From the NCBI RefSeq assembly GCF_030272615.1, contig NC_081406.1, positions 190,119,391 through 190,183,390 of the forward strand: DNA of 64,000 nt, written 5' to 3'. The notes beneath the pieces were generated by a model. The model was not told the origin of the DNA. It did no database searches and saw only the letters and a program-made list of their open reading frames with translations. The stretch is from Cryptomeria japonica (lineage: Eukaryota; Streptophyta; Pinopsida; Cupressales; Cupressaceae). Positions 22,567 through 35,400 of the stretch are shown here, piece by piece (the first letter of the stretch is position 1; the number at the start of each line of letters is the position of its first letter). Made by a program: the position numbers and the translations under genes.

Positions 22567-23394
22567 TAAGAAACACTCAAGTGCATTCAAGGGTATTTTC
22601 AATTTATATGTTTTTTTTCTAAATTAATATTCGTTTCTATTTTTCAACCAGGTAAATAATATGCTTGACTTCTCAATTTGTCATTCTTAATTGTTTTTTT
22701 TTAATAATTGAAAGTTATATTAAAAGTAAATTATTAAATTTGTTAAGGAATAGAGAGTAAAAACAATAGGGGTAAGTCAATGTGTCTTTTTTGAATTGAT
22801 TATTGAAGCCACTTCCATATTGGAAATCAATTATGGAAGACCAAAAGTCGCAACTTTTAATTTCGCTTTAGATGTCCCTATGGGTAATTGAATTTGGGTC
22901 TCCATAATTAGAACCCAATGTTTTAACCAATTAAGCTTGAAACCCCTTGGATAGTCAATGTGGCATTGGTCTACTAGTGAAGTTGAATGGTTTTGAATGA
23001 GCCCACTAGATTGGAATCATGTCCCAAGTGACTTTGGTGGAATGGATACCCCTTAGTCCTTAGCTCTCAGCTGAAGAAGTTTTAGCCTAAGCCTCATGCT
23101 TATGTATCGGGTAACTAAATGATTATATGAGTTTGTATAAAACCCTTCAACAACAATGTAAGAAACACTTGAGTGCATTCAAGGTTATTTTTCAGTTGAT
23201 ATATTTTTTAAAATTAATATTCCTTTCTATTCTTTAACCAAGCAAATAGTATGCTTGACTTCTTATTTTGTCATTCTTAATTGTATTCTTAATAATTGAA
23301 AGTTATACGAGTAAATTATAAAATTTGTTGAGAAATATCTAGGGTAAAAACAATAGAGGTAAATCAATGTGTCTTTTTTGAATTGATTATCAAT
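22567..23394. repeat. Direct repeat pair (~237 bp) around a 354-bp middle
   Basis: 22,567-22,803 and 23,158-23,394 share AAGAAACACT(C/T)(A/G)AGTGC, GCTTGACTTCT..TTTGTCATTCTTAATTG and TCAATGTGTCTTTTTTGAAT. The middle (22,804-23,157) holds a tRNA-like stretch. The layout fits a tandem duplication of about 591 bp or a very short LTR-like element; no primer site or polypurine tract is visible. Confidence 0.75.
22871..22949 (-). ncRNA. tRNA-like / SINE-like sequence
   Basis: On the minus strand the order AAGCTTAATTGGTTAAAACA, TTGGGTTCTAATTATGG and ACCCAAATTCAATTACCC resembles the D, anticodon and T arms of a tRNA with decayed A and B boxes. It lies between the two halves of a direct repeat. I do not see a poly-A or other SINE tail and cannot assign a family. 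Confidence 0.35.
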
Positions 23395-23788
23395 TACAAT
23401 TATCTTGCTCATACGAGCATCAACATTAGATCAATATAAACAAACATGTTAAAACTTGTGAAAGACCATAAACTACAACTCTTAAGATATATTAGGATAT
23501 TTGAAAGATTGGATAACTAAAGTGTCATTTATGGTTGAATGTAAAACTAATAAAAAATGATTTGCTTCATTTAGTGATTTTAGTTGCTCTGAGTAACTTT
23601 TAGTTTGACTACTTTTTTAAAGTGCATCTTAATAATCCTAGTTAATGAGTGAGTGGTAGATTACATTTTAAAGAAAAGACTAATGTAATTTTATTAATTA
23701 ATAAAGAATAAGATAGAGATTTTAGTGATTTTTACTAATAAAAAATTATTGTTAGATTTTTTAAGCATTTCTAGAATACATCACTTAC
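23395..23788. other. AT-rich spacer, nothing recognised
   Basis: No gene, repeat end or RNA feature is visible. Confidence 0.5.
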
Positions 23789-24296
23789 TGTAATGCCCTG
23801 TTATGAGGCCCACAAGACTTAAATAAATAAAACAATGAAAATACAAAACAAAAATTAGTGAATAAATTAAATCATACAAATGTAAGGAGTAAACATGATG
23901 CTACTAAATAAAGACTAGATATACAAATAATAACTAGCTATAGTCCTCAAGGCCTCACAACGATGTTACTCAAGATCAACATTATACAAATATACAAGAG
24001 CATAAGAAACCTCATAAAGAATGGAAGCATTGTCTATTACAAAGGATCATGATACATAATACATTGCCATGAGAATATACATACGGTCATTGGTTACATC
24101 ACAAGGTATCCATAAGGATATAATCTCCAAAAGTACAAACAATGGAGTGAATACATAGATCCGATACATATTGAACGTCTTCAACTCCTCACGAGCCATC
24201 ACGAACAGGATGCAGGATGAACCAAAACCCAATGGGTGTGAATAGCACTCCACCCAACCATATGGTACCATCAGGTCCACCCCTCGTGCTAGGAGG
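23789..24296. repeat. Truncated gypsy-type LTR, starts TGTAATGCCC
   Basis: The start TGTAATGCCCTG resembles the start of element E (TGTAATGCCCCG at 32,432) and is preceded by TTAC as E's is by ATAC. The body is LTR-like and lacks frames with known motifs. Similarity of kind fades near 24,297, where copia-LTR-like sequence begins, so it is probably cut by that insertion. Confidence 0.5.
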
Positions 24297-25647
24297 TATT
24301 AGCCAGACCCAAGAGACGAAAAGAAGTACAAGATGATACAAAAGACTCTCACGAGGCTCATAAGATTAACAAACTTAACCACAATCACAAATCTGATAAA
24401 CTGCGGCAACAACAAAGATAAGAAAATTAATAGCACAACACACAACACAAATATTTTGACATGGAAAACCCGGTTAAGGGAAAAACCATGGTGGTAACCT
24501 ACCCACAATAAGATGATACTTTGCAGTAGTATGTGAAAATTGTTACAATGGGGAATGCACCAGCATTCATGCACACTACTTGGAGCTTACAGATCAAGAT
24601 ACAATAATCTGGAAGGCTACAATGCTCAAGGAAGTCTCACTGACTTACAACAAGATTTAGACTACAATCTGAAAGGACTGAACTGAAAGAATAGCATCTG
24701 CAAATGCCTGATGACAGCTCCATTTAAGCACATTTGTCTGCTCTGCAACACCAATATTTGCTCAATACACCGCACCGAAAGATGAATCCCTTGTTCGCAC
24801 ATACATCACTCTCTGATAATGCAAACACAACCTTAATACCTAAATTATATGACTATATCACCTATTTATACAATTCATCAACCTAGACAACAAGGTCGGC
24901 TAAACCCTCAACTCACAATTATAAAATTATATTACACGATACAAAGATCAACCATTGGACCAATATAATGATATACATGATATAACATGGACCTAATTCA
25001 AATCTCCAAATATGCAACACCACCAGAAATCACGCCAAGATCGACCACAATATGCTACACCACCAGGAATATCGCATAACACGAAGAACATCACCAGTTC
25101 AGCAAAATCACCAATGACTCACACAACAATTAATGCAGATCATCAAAACAAATAGGACATAATTAGGGAACACCTTATAGCACGTTAGAATCATCAATAA
25201 TAGTTGCACCAACACCACTTATCAAATCTTTATCGATCAACATTTGAACCTCAAGAGCACTCAAACAACAACAACTGTCACAAAGAAAGATAACTTGTGG
25301 AGCACCAAATCACAAACCATCTGAAATGAAGATATACAAGACCATTGCAAACAATCTCCCAAAAAATTAGCTCAAGATATGGTCACACCGGAATATATCG
25401 GAGGAAATAATGAACTCTACAAAGCACTAATCAGGAAAACAAACTATAAAACAGATCGTATGATATGATCAATTAAGCTTTTTGGATCACCAAAACCAAT
25501 ACACAAAGAAATAATGATACTATAAATACTCCATACATCAAACCATGATCCCAATAAACCAATATGCAATCATCAGGGCAATAAATCACAGGAATATGTT
25601 GACATCAATGACAACAACATATCCTAGCGCAGCAACAATGCCCAACA
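24297..25647 (-). repeat. Copia LTR remnant (minus strand)
   Basis: The right end is ATGCCCAACA (minus-strand start TGTTGGGCATTG), with GTTGACATCAATGACAACAA just inside, the same end style as element B. Near 24,457 is GACATGGAAAACCCGG with GGGAAAAACC after it, the motif found about 180 bp inside the LTRs of A and B. An ATACT/AGTAT dyad near 24,520 also matches element A. No primer site precedes the left end, so this is a solo or truncated LTR with an approximate left edge. Confidence 0.6.
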
Positions 25648-26140
25648 GGTCATTTTATTTATAAAATATAATAATTCAATATGTGTTGTGGATAGTTTGT
25701 TTGTTTTTTGCATGAAAGAGGACTAATGATGTCACTTGATTGGTAAACATAAATTTTTCAAAGAAAATGTGAGATTGCATGGTGTTACAAAATCCATTAC
25801 TTCAAATAAAGATATAAAATGTATATCATTTTTAATGGTTCTAAGGAGGAAGTTGGGAACTAAATTACATGTGTACTACCCTCAAAAATATGGGTAAAGT
25901 GAGTTATTAAATATGAATTTGGGAGACCTATTGACATGCATTGGACAGAAACCTAGGGAATGGGACATGGATCCATCACAAGATAAGTTTGCATATAACA
26001 CTTTATATATATTCTATAGGAAAATCGTCATTCTAAATTATTTATGATAGGAACCCTATGGATATTTTAGACCTAATCCAATTACCAATTATAGAATGGG
26101 TCAGTGATGATGTGAAGATATTTGTACAGCACAAACAATA
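25648..26140. other. Spacer, nothing recognised
   Basis: AT-rich DNA without recognisable genes or repeat ends. Confidence 0.5.
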
Positions 26141-26373
26141 ATTATAGAATAAAGTAAGAAGAAATTTATAGGACAATGTAATGAGAAGTATAAGGCAATA
26201 ACAATTATAGAATAAAGTAAGAAGAAATTTATAGGACAATGTAATGAGAAGTATAAGGCAATAACTGATGCAATTAGAAGGCCATGTGTATTTTGAACAA
26301 GGATATTTAGTGAAGGTATAATTCAGAAGGTCATGTGTATTTTGAAGAGTGATATTTAGTGAAGGTATTATTG
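26141..26373. repeat. Two adjacent small tandem duplications (63 bp and 49 bp)
   Basis: 26,141-26,203 is repeated almost exactly at 26,204-26,266 (period 63). Immediately after, 26,276-26,324 is repeated at 26,325-26,373 (period 49, around CATGTGTATTTTGAA) with several changes. The first is therefore the more recent. Confidence 0.9.
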
Positions 26374-28029
26374 AGAAGATATGTTTACCTAAGAAACATA
26401 CAATTTGAAGTATAATAATATTGACTAGTATATAATTATAAAGAAAATAAATGGCAATGGTTATGAGGTAAATTTGCTACACTTTTTTGTATTTTTATAG
26501 TATTCCATGTTTCATATTTATATTTATTTCATGAGGAAGATGATGAAGTTGAAGGGGGGAATAAGTGGATTAGAAGCAATAGGATCCCCCACAAAAAAAA
26601 AGATAGCATAGCTGCTAGATAAAAGCATAGTGAACACAAGACAACTACAATAGGTATTTGGTATAGTCGAAAGGATTACAACAAGAGGATAACACTTGGA
26701 TCTCAAAATAAGAAATAAAAAGATTGTTTGTTGGTTTATATTTGTAACATTGTTATTTTAATTAATAATTACAACATAGCTTCGCATTTTATAGGATTTC
26801 TTAGGAGGCCATTTCGTTAACTCATTTTTTTTCTTAACAATTGAAATTAAATAATTCATAATATTTGCTACATTTCATTAAAAAATAATATATGGTGTCA
26901 TCAATGTCTCTAATCCACATTTATGATTAAAAACATTATGTTTTATTACTACATCTAACATTATTAAAACTGCAACAACATCTATGACATCAAGCCTACA
27001 AACCATCAAGGAGAGACAAGGGTACACTATTTTTTTTTTGAAAAATGTTCACTCTATTTTCCAACCATGTATGTATTTTTGTTAGCTTATAAAAGTCAAA
27101 ATCGGATCTTACTAATCCTATGTTGGATTTTCATTGACAATATAGATGTAGTGTACTATCCCTTTACAATTTCACACTCTTTTTGGGACCTACTTTAGTG
27201 TGATTTTTCAAATATCATTTTAAGCTTATTTGGACCCTATATCCTACCCTATAATTTAATTGTTAAACCTACAACTTGATTGTCGTCATATGGCAATTTG
27301 AGACTAGGTGATATGTTTTGGTTCACAACACACTGCCACTTATTTTGCTGGACCATTTTTTAGTTGACTAGGATGCACAACACCCTAGTCCCTCTAAAAG
27401 GGACCTAAATTTAAACATATGCAAGAGTCAGCGTCTGTCATTTGTGATCCAGTCCCAATATTACCATTTTATCATTAGTTATTAGCCTAAATTTTGAAAT
27501 ACCTTGTCAACCCTATATAAAGCACAAATTCTATCATTTGCAAATCCTAATGGGTAGTATTATGGAGCAAAAACTTCATATCTAAGTGTTCAATAGTGAG
27601 AAGCAAGCTACAACACTCTACATTGAAGTATAATTTTATTTTTGTGATTTATGTTTATCATGTTGTTGTATTAACACTTGCAAAATTTATCTAAAGAGTA
27701 TTGCATCACCACCTTCATGTGAAACTCAATGTGAAGGTTTTATACCTAAGTTATAATCATTTCATCTCAATTTTTTCATTATTATTTGATATTTTCCCTT
27801 TTGAGGATAATCTCTCTTTTCCATCAATCATAGTTGTTGTGGAGGTGGGAACACCAACATGGGATTTGACTTAAGCAAGCCCCTATACAACACAACCCTT
27901 CTTCCTCGTTTTCATGTGTGCAGGTTCAGGTTCGGGTTAGACAAGGGAGAGTTTTAGAGGAGTGCATAGGAGGCAGTGACAATTAGTCCTAGATTTTGAA
28001 CAAGCAAAAACACCAAGACTAGGGCCCCC
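26374..28029. other. Spacer and possible gypsy LTR/leader, no gene
   Basis: A TATA-like CTATATAAAGC lies near 27,512. The sequence leads into the repeat at 28,030 and then a decayed gypsy gag, so part of it may be that element's LTR and leader. I cannot place LTR ends or a primer site. Short frames here have no recognisable domain. Confidence 0.4.
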
Positions 28030-28470
28030 AACATCTATGTTTGACACTTTTTGGCAGGATTTCTGGGAGACAAGCCTACAAGAGCTCTTGACTATATTTT
28101 TGATCCATTTTGTCAGTTTGGACACCCCAATGACTAGGGAACTCAACACACCACTCCAACAATTTTAACTTTAAATTGTAGCCACATGCTCCTTTTTGTC
28201 CTCTTTCTAGAGATAGCCTATTGTGTTGGTTTCTTGTGTTGTGACTTTCTATTATTGTTTTCCATGTTATCATTTTCCTACCATTTAATCCAGTTCATTC
28301 ACACACACCACAAACTCAATTCCATTGCAAAAAAGGAACAAAAATCTCAGTGTTCAACTCCCCTATTAAGACTATAGTTGAACCCATTTATATTTCCAAT
28401 TATATGCTATGGAGATTTGAGATCCTAGTTTGTATCCATAGGCATAGGATCTCACTTCCATACATATCTT
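28030..28470 (+). repeat. Dispersed repeat, copy 1 (gypsy leader/LTR-like)
   Basis: Related to 58,672-59,100 in the same orientation, roughly 70-75 percent by eye. Shared landmarks are AGTTTGGACACCCC, CTACTGTGTTGGTTTC and ATCTCACTTCCATACATATC. It precedes a gypsy gag remnant by about 400 bp, so it is probably LTR or leader of that family. No frame of note is present. Confidence 0.65.
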
Positions 28471-28832
28471 TTTTTTAAATCTAACATGTCCTATGTTTTT
28501 CATAATTTATGATTTGGATTTTTGAATCTAAAATATTTTTCAGAAAAAATAAAAAATAATAAAAAAAAATTAGATGCAATCATTTTTTTAATTTATTGCG
28601 TATGTACTTGTATTGGCTAATTAATCACAATGTTTCTATTTCATATTCTTTAATTATTCATATCAATGATATCACACGTCACTTAATTGGTTAATTAATT
28701 GTATATGTTATAGTTTGGAAAAAAAAAATTGTTTCTTTGAATAACTCATTATGTGCTTAATTATTTGGTTAAATTATTTATAATGAAGACATTGCATAGA
28801 TGTCATAGTTTATTAGTTATTCTTATGACACT

Positions 28833-30048
28833 CCATACTCCTACCCACAAGGACATTTTGGAGCAATAGGATCATAACAAATAGCACCTTTCCCAATGCT
28901 CTCCCTCATAGAGATGAAGCATTGATGAATCATGCTTATCCCTCTCCTAGAACTCCTCCCACTCATGAGGACATTGTGATGCAAGAGGTTGATATGGTTA
29001 ACAGCTCCCTTAATGCCACTTTACCTTCTATTCATTCCAATTCTTTCCCTTATAGAGATGAAGGTTGGATGAACCATGATTGTCCCTCTCCTAATGTTTC
29101 TCTTATTAATGAGGATATTTTGGTGCAAGAAGAGGGTATCATTAACACTTCTCTAAATTATCTTTCTCTTGGAGATGAAGCATTGAAGAACAATTATGAA
29201 TCTTCTTCTAAAACTTACCTCCCTCGTAAGGATACTTTGGTGCAAGAGGTATATGCTTTAGACATTGACAATCCAAATCTTAACACATTAATAGACATAG
29301 ATGCCTACTCCTCTCCTAGATACACCTTACTTAACAAGTTGTTTCAATGCAATAAAATGTTATTAATTTCCTTAATGGTATATCACCTAAAATTACATTT
29401 AGTAGAGATGAAACATCGAATGGTGAATACACTTCCTCCTATCTAAATAATTTTGATACTCATATGGACAAACTAATGAAACATGACTCATTTGCATGAA
29501 TAATATTAATAAATATGAGAATCCTTCCACAATAATTAGTCCTTATACATTTATTTATCCTTTTAATACTTCAAACTATTCTTACACCACAAATTTCAAT
29601 TAGGTTTATGATCAAATTCTTTCCCCATTAGAGTTTCATACACATTATAATGTTGGTTTTGATATGCTTTCTAAACAAGGATATAATGGACAAGTTCTTG
29701 GATGTATGGAACAAGGAATTAAGGTCGTGATAGAATTCACAACTCATTATTATATAAAGAAGGCACGGGCCTCCCTACTTCTCTTTTGTCCCCACACATT
29801 CCTTCACATGACATAATAATAGTTCCTAACCACTTTCCTTTATCTAGAGAAGACAAAACATTCTTAAGACTCCTAAGAGCCCATTTGATTCTCTTTCACC
29901 TTTAAAATATAACAAAACTCAACAAGGTGACTATACTAAATTATTCTTTTGTGCTTATCATCGCATGTATGGTCATACTACCACTAATTGTAGAGCCTTT
30001 AAGAGTGAAGTTAAAAAACTCCTTATTAATGGTACCATATAACATGTG
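28833..30048 (+). pseudogene. Decayed Tat-like Ty3/gypsy Gag with internal repeats
   Basis: A 174-residue frame at 28,922-29,446 consists of about three imperfect repeats of 31-48 residues beginning at RDEA/RDEG/GDEA and containing NH.YPSPR or NHDCPSPN, a HEDIVMQEV- or NEDILVQEE-like block and NTSLN. An earlier partial unit starts near 28,835. Downstream, broken sequence reaches FCAYHRMYGHTTTNCRAF near 29,950-30,005, the CX2HX5HX4C knuckle and LK-type helix of Tat-group Gag proteins, ending with a stop at 30,042. Element C inserted about 40 bp later. There are many stops between the two parts. Confidence 0.65.
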
Positions 30049-30081
30049 ATATAATCTTGCCTATACATTGGGGAGAAGGAG

Positions 30082-30427
30082 TATTAGAATTTGAAAATAT
30101 GAATAACCCGGAATACCTAATACAAATGAATAGATATAAAATTTTGAACGTAAATGACACAAGATCAAAATAATAACATAGAGTTAGTCACTAAGAGAGA
30201 ACTACAAATGCTACAAAAGAAATATAACATTAGGATAATGCAAGAGGAAAAGGTTGTATATTGTAATTACAATACAATAGAATGGAGTACCACTACTAGC
30301 TAGGAGTGAGCATATATTAGAAATGAGAAAGGGGAGAGGTGGAAAATATGACCAATGGTTAGAGACCACCACAATAACCTAAAAAAGTCAAGTGTAACTC
30401 TCATGAAAGATGTTGACACGTTGTACC
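30082..30427 (-). repeat. Element C 3' LTR, left part
   Basis: Matches 56,972-57,318 of C's other LTR: ATAACCC..AATACCTAAT, GAGAACTACAAATG.TGCAAA and GAGAGGGGAGAGGTGG-type landmarks. It is interrupted by element D exactly after GTACC at 30,423-30,427. Confidence 0.85.
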
Positions 30428-31596
30428 TGTTACTACTTACTAAGTTGCCATTAGTTTTATATCCAAAGTCATTCTATATATTCTAGTCGATTACTACTAC
30501 CGAAATATTCAGTCGGTAAGCACAGTATAGAAGAAAGTAGTCACAGAGCCTAGTATACATCGAGTTGTCTACCGAGTTACACTCTATGTCTACCGAGCAG
30601 CAAAAATGATATACCGAGTGAACACACACCAAGTGAAACGTTTTATCAGATTCATTGAACTTAGACACATGTGTGGAAATGTGTTACAAGATCGAGGAAC
30701 AAAGAACCATTATCTCATTGGAAATTGCACTTAAAGATTTTGTATGATTTTGAGGTCATCTATCCAATGAAATATTTTGTATGGTTATTCATTCGATAAA
30801 TTGTTTTTGTAAGATCGAAGCAATGAACTAGATCACCGACATAATAGATCTATTTATACAGCATGGATTAAGGATAAAAATAAAAAAGAAATGAGGTGTA
30901 TGAAGCAAGACATGTGCAATAGATAAGCAACCACTGAGTATTGTGACTGTTAGAGACACAGAGGTCACCGAGAAGGATTTCAAAGTACAGTCAAGGAACA
31001 GAGTAAACAGAAAGGTTTACCGAGTTACTTTATGGGTTACCGAGGTATGCTATAAGCAAGGTAATCTCATTTTGAGCACATAGAATCTGCTATAACATTC
31101 CAGATGTAAAGTTGCAGATATTTGTAAAGATTTTATTGCAATATTTTGAGTTGTAAGAAAAACCTTTAACAAGGTAAAAGACTTTAACAAAGTCTATAAA
31201 TTGTAAAGCCTTTAACCAGGTGCAGCATTTAGAATAAGTGTTGTAAAATCCTTTAGCAAGGTAGATCTAATGATCTTGATACTCCTAATAGGGTAAGCTA
31301 TCAGAAATAGCTAAACATGTAGCTCTAACCGAGCAACCTTTATTATTACAGTAGTGAAGTTGTGGGTGCCATCCCCACCACAGTTTTTCTCTCTAACCAA
31401 GAGTTTTTGCGTAACCAAAATATATGTGTTATGGAGTGAATCATGTATGATTGTTATTTATTTGTTTTAGCTTTATGTTATGTTACAACAGTTTTTGGTT
31501 TATGCATAGCAGTAAAGTTATTGTTAAAGAAAGGATTTGAAGTACTGATTCACCCCTCCCCTCTCAGTACATTAGCTTTCCATATTGGGCCTAACA
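30428..31596 (+). repeat. Element D 5' LTR (1169 bp)
   Basis: Starts TGTTACTACTT, ends CCTAACA next to the primer site. ACCGAG occurs seven times; most matching sites in the 3' LTR have become ACTGAG or ACCAAG. Between 31,163 and 31,312 it has a run of small dyads: CCTT/AAGG, ACTTT/AAAGT, CCTTTAACCAGG, CCTT/AAGG, GATC/GATC, CC/GG and AGCTAT/ATAGCT. No gene is present. Confidence 0.92.
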
Positions 31597-31598
31597 AT

Positions 31599-31610
31599 TG
31601 GTATCAGAGC
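31599..31610 (+). other. Element D primer-binding site (tRNA-iMet)
   Basis: TGGTATCAGAGC, two bases after the 5' LTR end, identical to the sites of elements A, B and C. Confidence 0.92.
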
Positions 31611-32431
31611 TTGAATCTTGGAAAAGGGTTTAACAACCTAAAGAAAAAGATCTTATCAATGGAAGGCTATAAACAATCTTGGAGAATTGTGTATCTACAA
31701 GAAGAGTTGGATCATGCTAATCAAGTGATTACAGACATGCAAAGACAAATGCAAAAATCATTGAAAGTTAGAAGAAGATTGTCTCATGATTTGTAGGACT
31801 CTCAAGAGTTAGTGGAACAAATTGAGACATCATCTGAGAACAGTATATCTGAAGAGACTGAAGAAATGATTGGAGAACTGGAAGAAAAGAACAATGCACT
31901 GACTGATCAGGTAAAAGCAATGAAAAGAGGACATGAACATTTCAGCACACAGATGACTGAAAATCTTGATGCATTGAGGACAGCCGAGGATAAAGTAAGA
32001 GATCTAGAAAGAGAAAAACAACAGCTTGAAGCATTAGTATCTAAAAAGAATGATGAAATCATTAGGATGATTGGAATTCAAAGTAATTTGTCAAATCAAT
32101 TGGGTTATGCACATCATGAAGCAAATCTGAAAGATGATGAGAATCAAGCATTGAAACTTGAACTATCAAGGTTGACCGATGAACTTGAAACAGAGAAGAA
32201 ATCCAAAGAAACACTAAAGAAGAGTTATGCAGCATCAAAGATGTTGGATGAGCAACTGAATACAAAAAGACCCAACAAAGTTGCAGGACTCAGTTACAAA
32301 GGAAAAGACTCTACCAAGGAGGGAATCCACACTACTGAGAGAGGAGAATCATCAAAGCAAGCTGGAAACAAGAAGAACATCAAAGGAAAGAAGCCTATTT
32401 GCAACTACTATGGAAAACAAGAAGGACATAC

Positions 32432-35400
32432 TGTAATGCCCCGCCAGGAAACCCCGAAGGGATTAAGCCATAACACAAGAATAGAGTGCAAAAAAAATTT
32501 ATTTTTTTTTTTTTTTTTTAAATTTCAACACATAAGACGCAACAAGATATCAAAGATTCAGATTACAGAGCGGAAGACATCAACTAACACCTAAAGAGTT
32601 TCCCAACGAGATTACTTAAATTTCACAATTCACTTAACTCACACAATTAATCGAAAAGCTGAATATCTAAATAACGAGATACTTCTTAAACAGGATAATT
32701 TCTTTCAAAAGATGGAAATATAAATCACAACAGGGATTCATGCATTAAGATCCATTCATAATCTTCATTGAAGCTTTTCATTTAAAATTACAAGCCATAC
32801 ATCTAATGTTCTAACACACTAGAATTTCATCAACATAAGAGATCTTTCCAAGCATATTTAAATTCCTTAACAACAACTGAGTATAACTCATTACTCTAAG
32901 TTACATTCTTCCATATTCCAATTCATTGCATTAAAGAGATGATTACATAAAAGCATCTACGATGATTCTCATCTAAACTACTTATGCATTCGATCAACAT
33001 GGCATACAAGAAAGAACTGCAAATAAGCATTTAAAGCTAATTCCATTTATCCACTTAACCATTCTAACATAAGCTAATCATACATGATAAAGCTGAATAA
33101 AGGAAACATAAGAGAATACATCACATAACACCATAATGATCTCGGAGTTCACCCCTAAAGGGCTACATCTCTGGGTCTGCGCAACTGCAAGACCCCTCTG
33201 ATAATTAATAAAGTTAAGAATACAAGAGGTTACACTATACAATCCAGCCATCAAGGCGATACGTACACAATATACAAACGACCGCATCGGTCAATTAATA
33301 CATAAACGATCCCTGAAAAGAACAGGATCCAGCTGAACATAATCAAAGCTAAAACAAGAGGTCCATGAGAGCATCCATAAAACTGAGCCATCACCACCCA
33401 AGGTCTATCATGAAACTGACACTCACAAGGGCAGAGACAAAAAGGACGACTCACAAAGGTACTCAAGACAGGACAAAATGACAACACACTAGCGAACGTA
33501 GGGACAAGTGTCATCACACAACCTGGTATGGATACCATGGCAAGTCTTCATAGGTCCCGGCCCCATACACTGGTTACCCTGGCAACCTAATCCGAGCTTC
33601 CGGCCCATCCAAGCCTCATGTGGACCCACACATCCTCTCGTGAAGACAAGGAAGATGGTTTGCCATTTCAGGCCTTCTCACAGCATGTCGAATCTATGAT
33701 AGCACTCGTCTCATGTGTGAGGCACATTTATCTTACTTAGAGATTACATTCTAATCTACTTAGGTTATCACTTATTAGACTCACTTCGACGGGTTACCCA
33801 GCAGCCACTTTGGGCGCGGCCCCCAATCGAAAGCCACTTTCCCGTACGACACTAGACTATACTCAAACGAACTCAAAACCAAGGAATACACATGGTCAGA
33901 CGAACGGAGTTCAAGAAGAAGAACAATCATCTGGTCAAACACGACTCAAGGATGAACACTTACTGACGGTACTCTAACTAAAGACCTGACAAACTAAGGT
34001 CAACCATGAATCATCATTCGACTCACACAACGAGGATATGACCATAATGACACTACCACAATACAACAGTCAACTCAGAATTGAGGACTAAAACAGGTAC
34101 CCCAAGTCAATCCATACGACAGGGTCCTACTAAACAAAGCAAAACATGCCATTTCATAATTAAAGGCGAATACAGAAATTAAACTCGCAAGGCAATAATC
34201 AGAAAAGACAATATTTCCTCAAATTGATTTAATCATACAAGTCGATCAAGATTTCTACAAGATCTAAATCAGCTTACAGTTATCTACCTCAACTAGGGAT
34301 AAGTTGTTCTTGGTTTTCTAACTCTTTAAGGTTCAAGGCATAGAACAGACATATGAAGTCATAACGAGTTTTAAACCAATTCATATTAATAAAATTCAGA
34401 CAACCATTAATCAACTAAAATAAGATACATTTAATCTCCAACAAAACATCATTAACATACCGGTCTAAAATCAATCTCTACAGATTCATAATTTCAATTC
34501 CAGATACATTATACGGATTATGGAAATAAAAATGTAGAAAGAAAATCTAAATGGAGATAGTCATTTCCAATGCATATCGTTAAATTTCTAATGCCCAACG
34601 ATAAATATTTCACTACTTTCAATTACTCAAATGATATGTTCTAAGATAATATTAACAACATCAATAAGTAATTACATCGTATTTCAACGATCTTCCAAAA
34701 CATATTATTCTCTATTTTGTTTTTAAACAATACTACCCTAATTAGCCAAAATCAATCAGAGAATGATTGTCAATATTAAATTGCAATATTACAGTCGTAG
34801 AACTTAATCGGAAAGAGGGCAAAAGTCGCGAAATGAAATTGAATAATAATGAACCTATAAATTCCATTATAGAATTAATTAATATCCAAATTAACATTTA
34901 CCACTATATGCCACCTTAATCCAGATTAAAAAACTAATTAAAACTCAGCATTAAAATAACATACATTAAAATGATATTACCTATCATATGCATTTTTTTT
35001 TTACTACTAAAAAAACATGCATTAAAAAAAACGATTTAAAAAAAAACTACGTTTAAAACAACAAAAAACGCATTTAAAATTAAGTGGAGAGGCGAGCTGG
35101 GCGGGCCGTGCCCTAACCCTAGCCGCAGTCCACACCGTAACCGCAGGGGATACCCCTTACGGGCGGCGCCTCTGCGGTGCCCGCAGGTCCGCGGCGCCCT
35201 GCGGCCACCGCAGTGTGCCGCGGGCATAGCATTTAACATCGGCGAGAGGCGAGGGAAACAGAGAACGAGCGAGGGGCGAGGGGAGGAGGAGCGGGTGGAG
35301 CTCCGCTCCCCGCCCTCCAACCCAAAACCAGGGTTTAAACAAAACATACGCCCAGTCCATAAAATAATACGTTTAAAATTTTAAATTTGAACACCCAGTT

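Noticed and set aside
35036-35360. Arginine- and proline-rich frames in element E
   Set aside because: They follow from the GC-rich island in three overlapping readings and show no domain.
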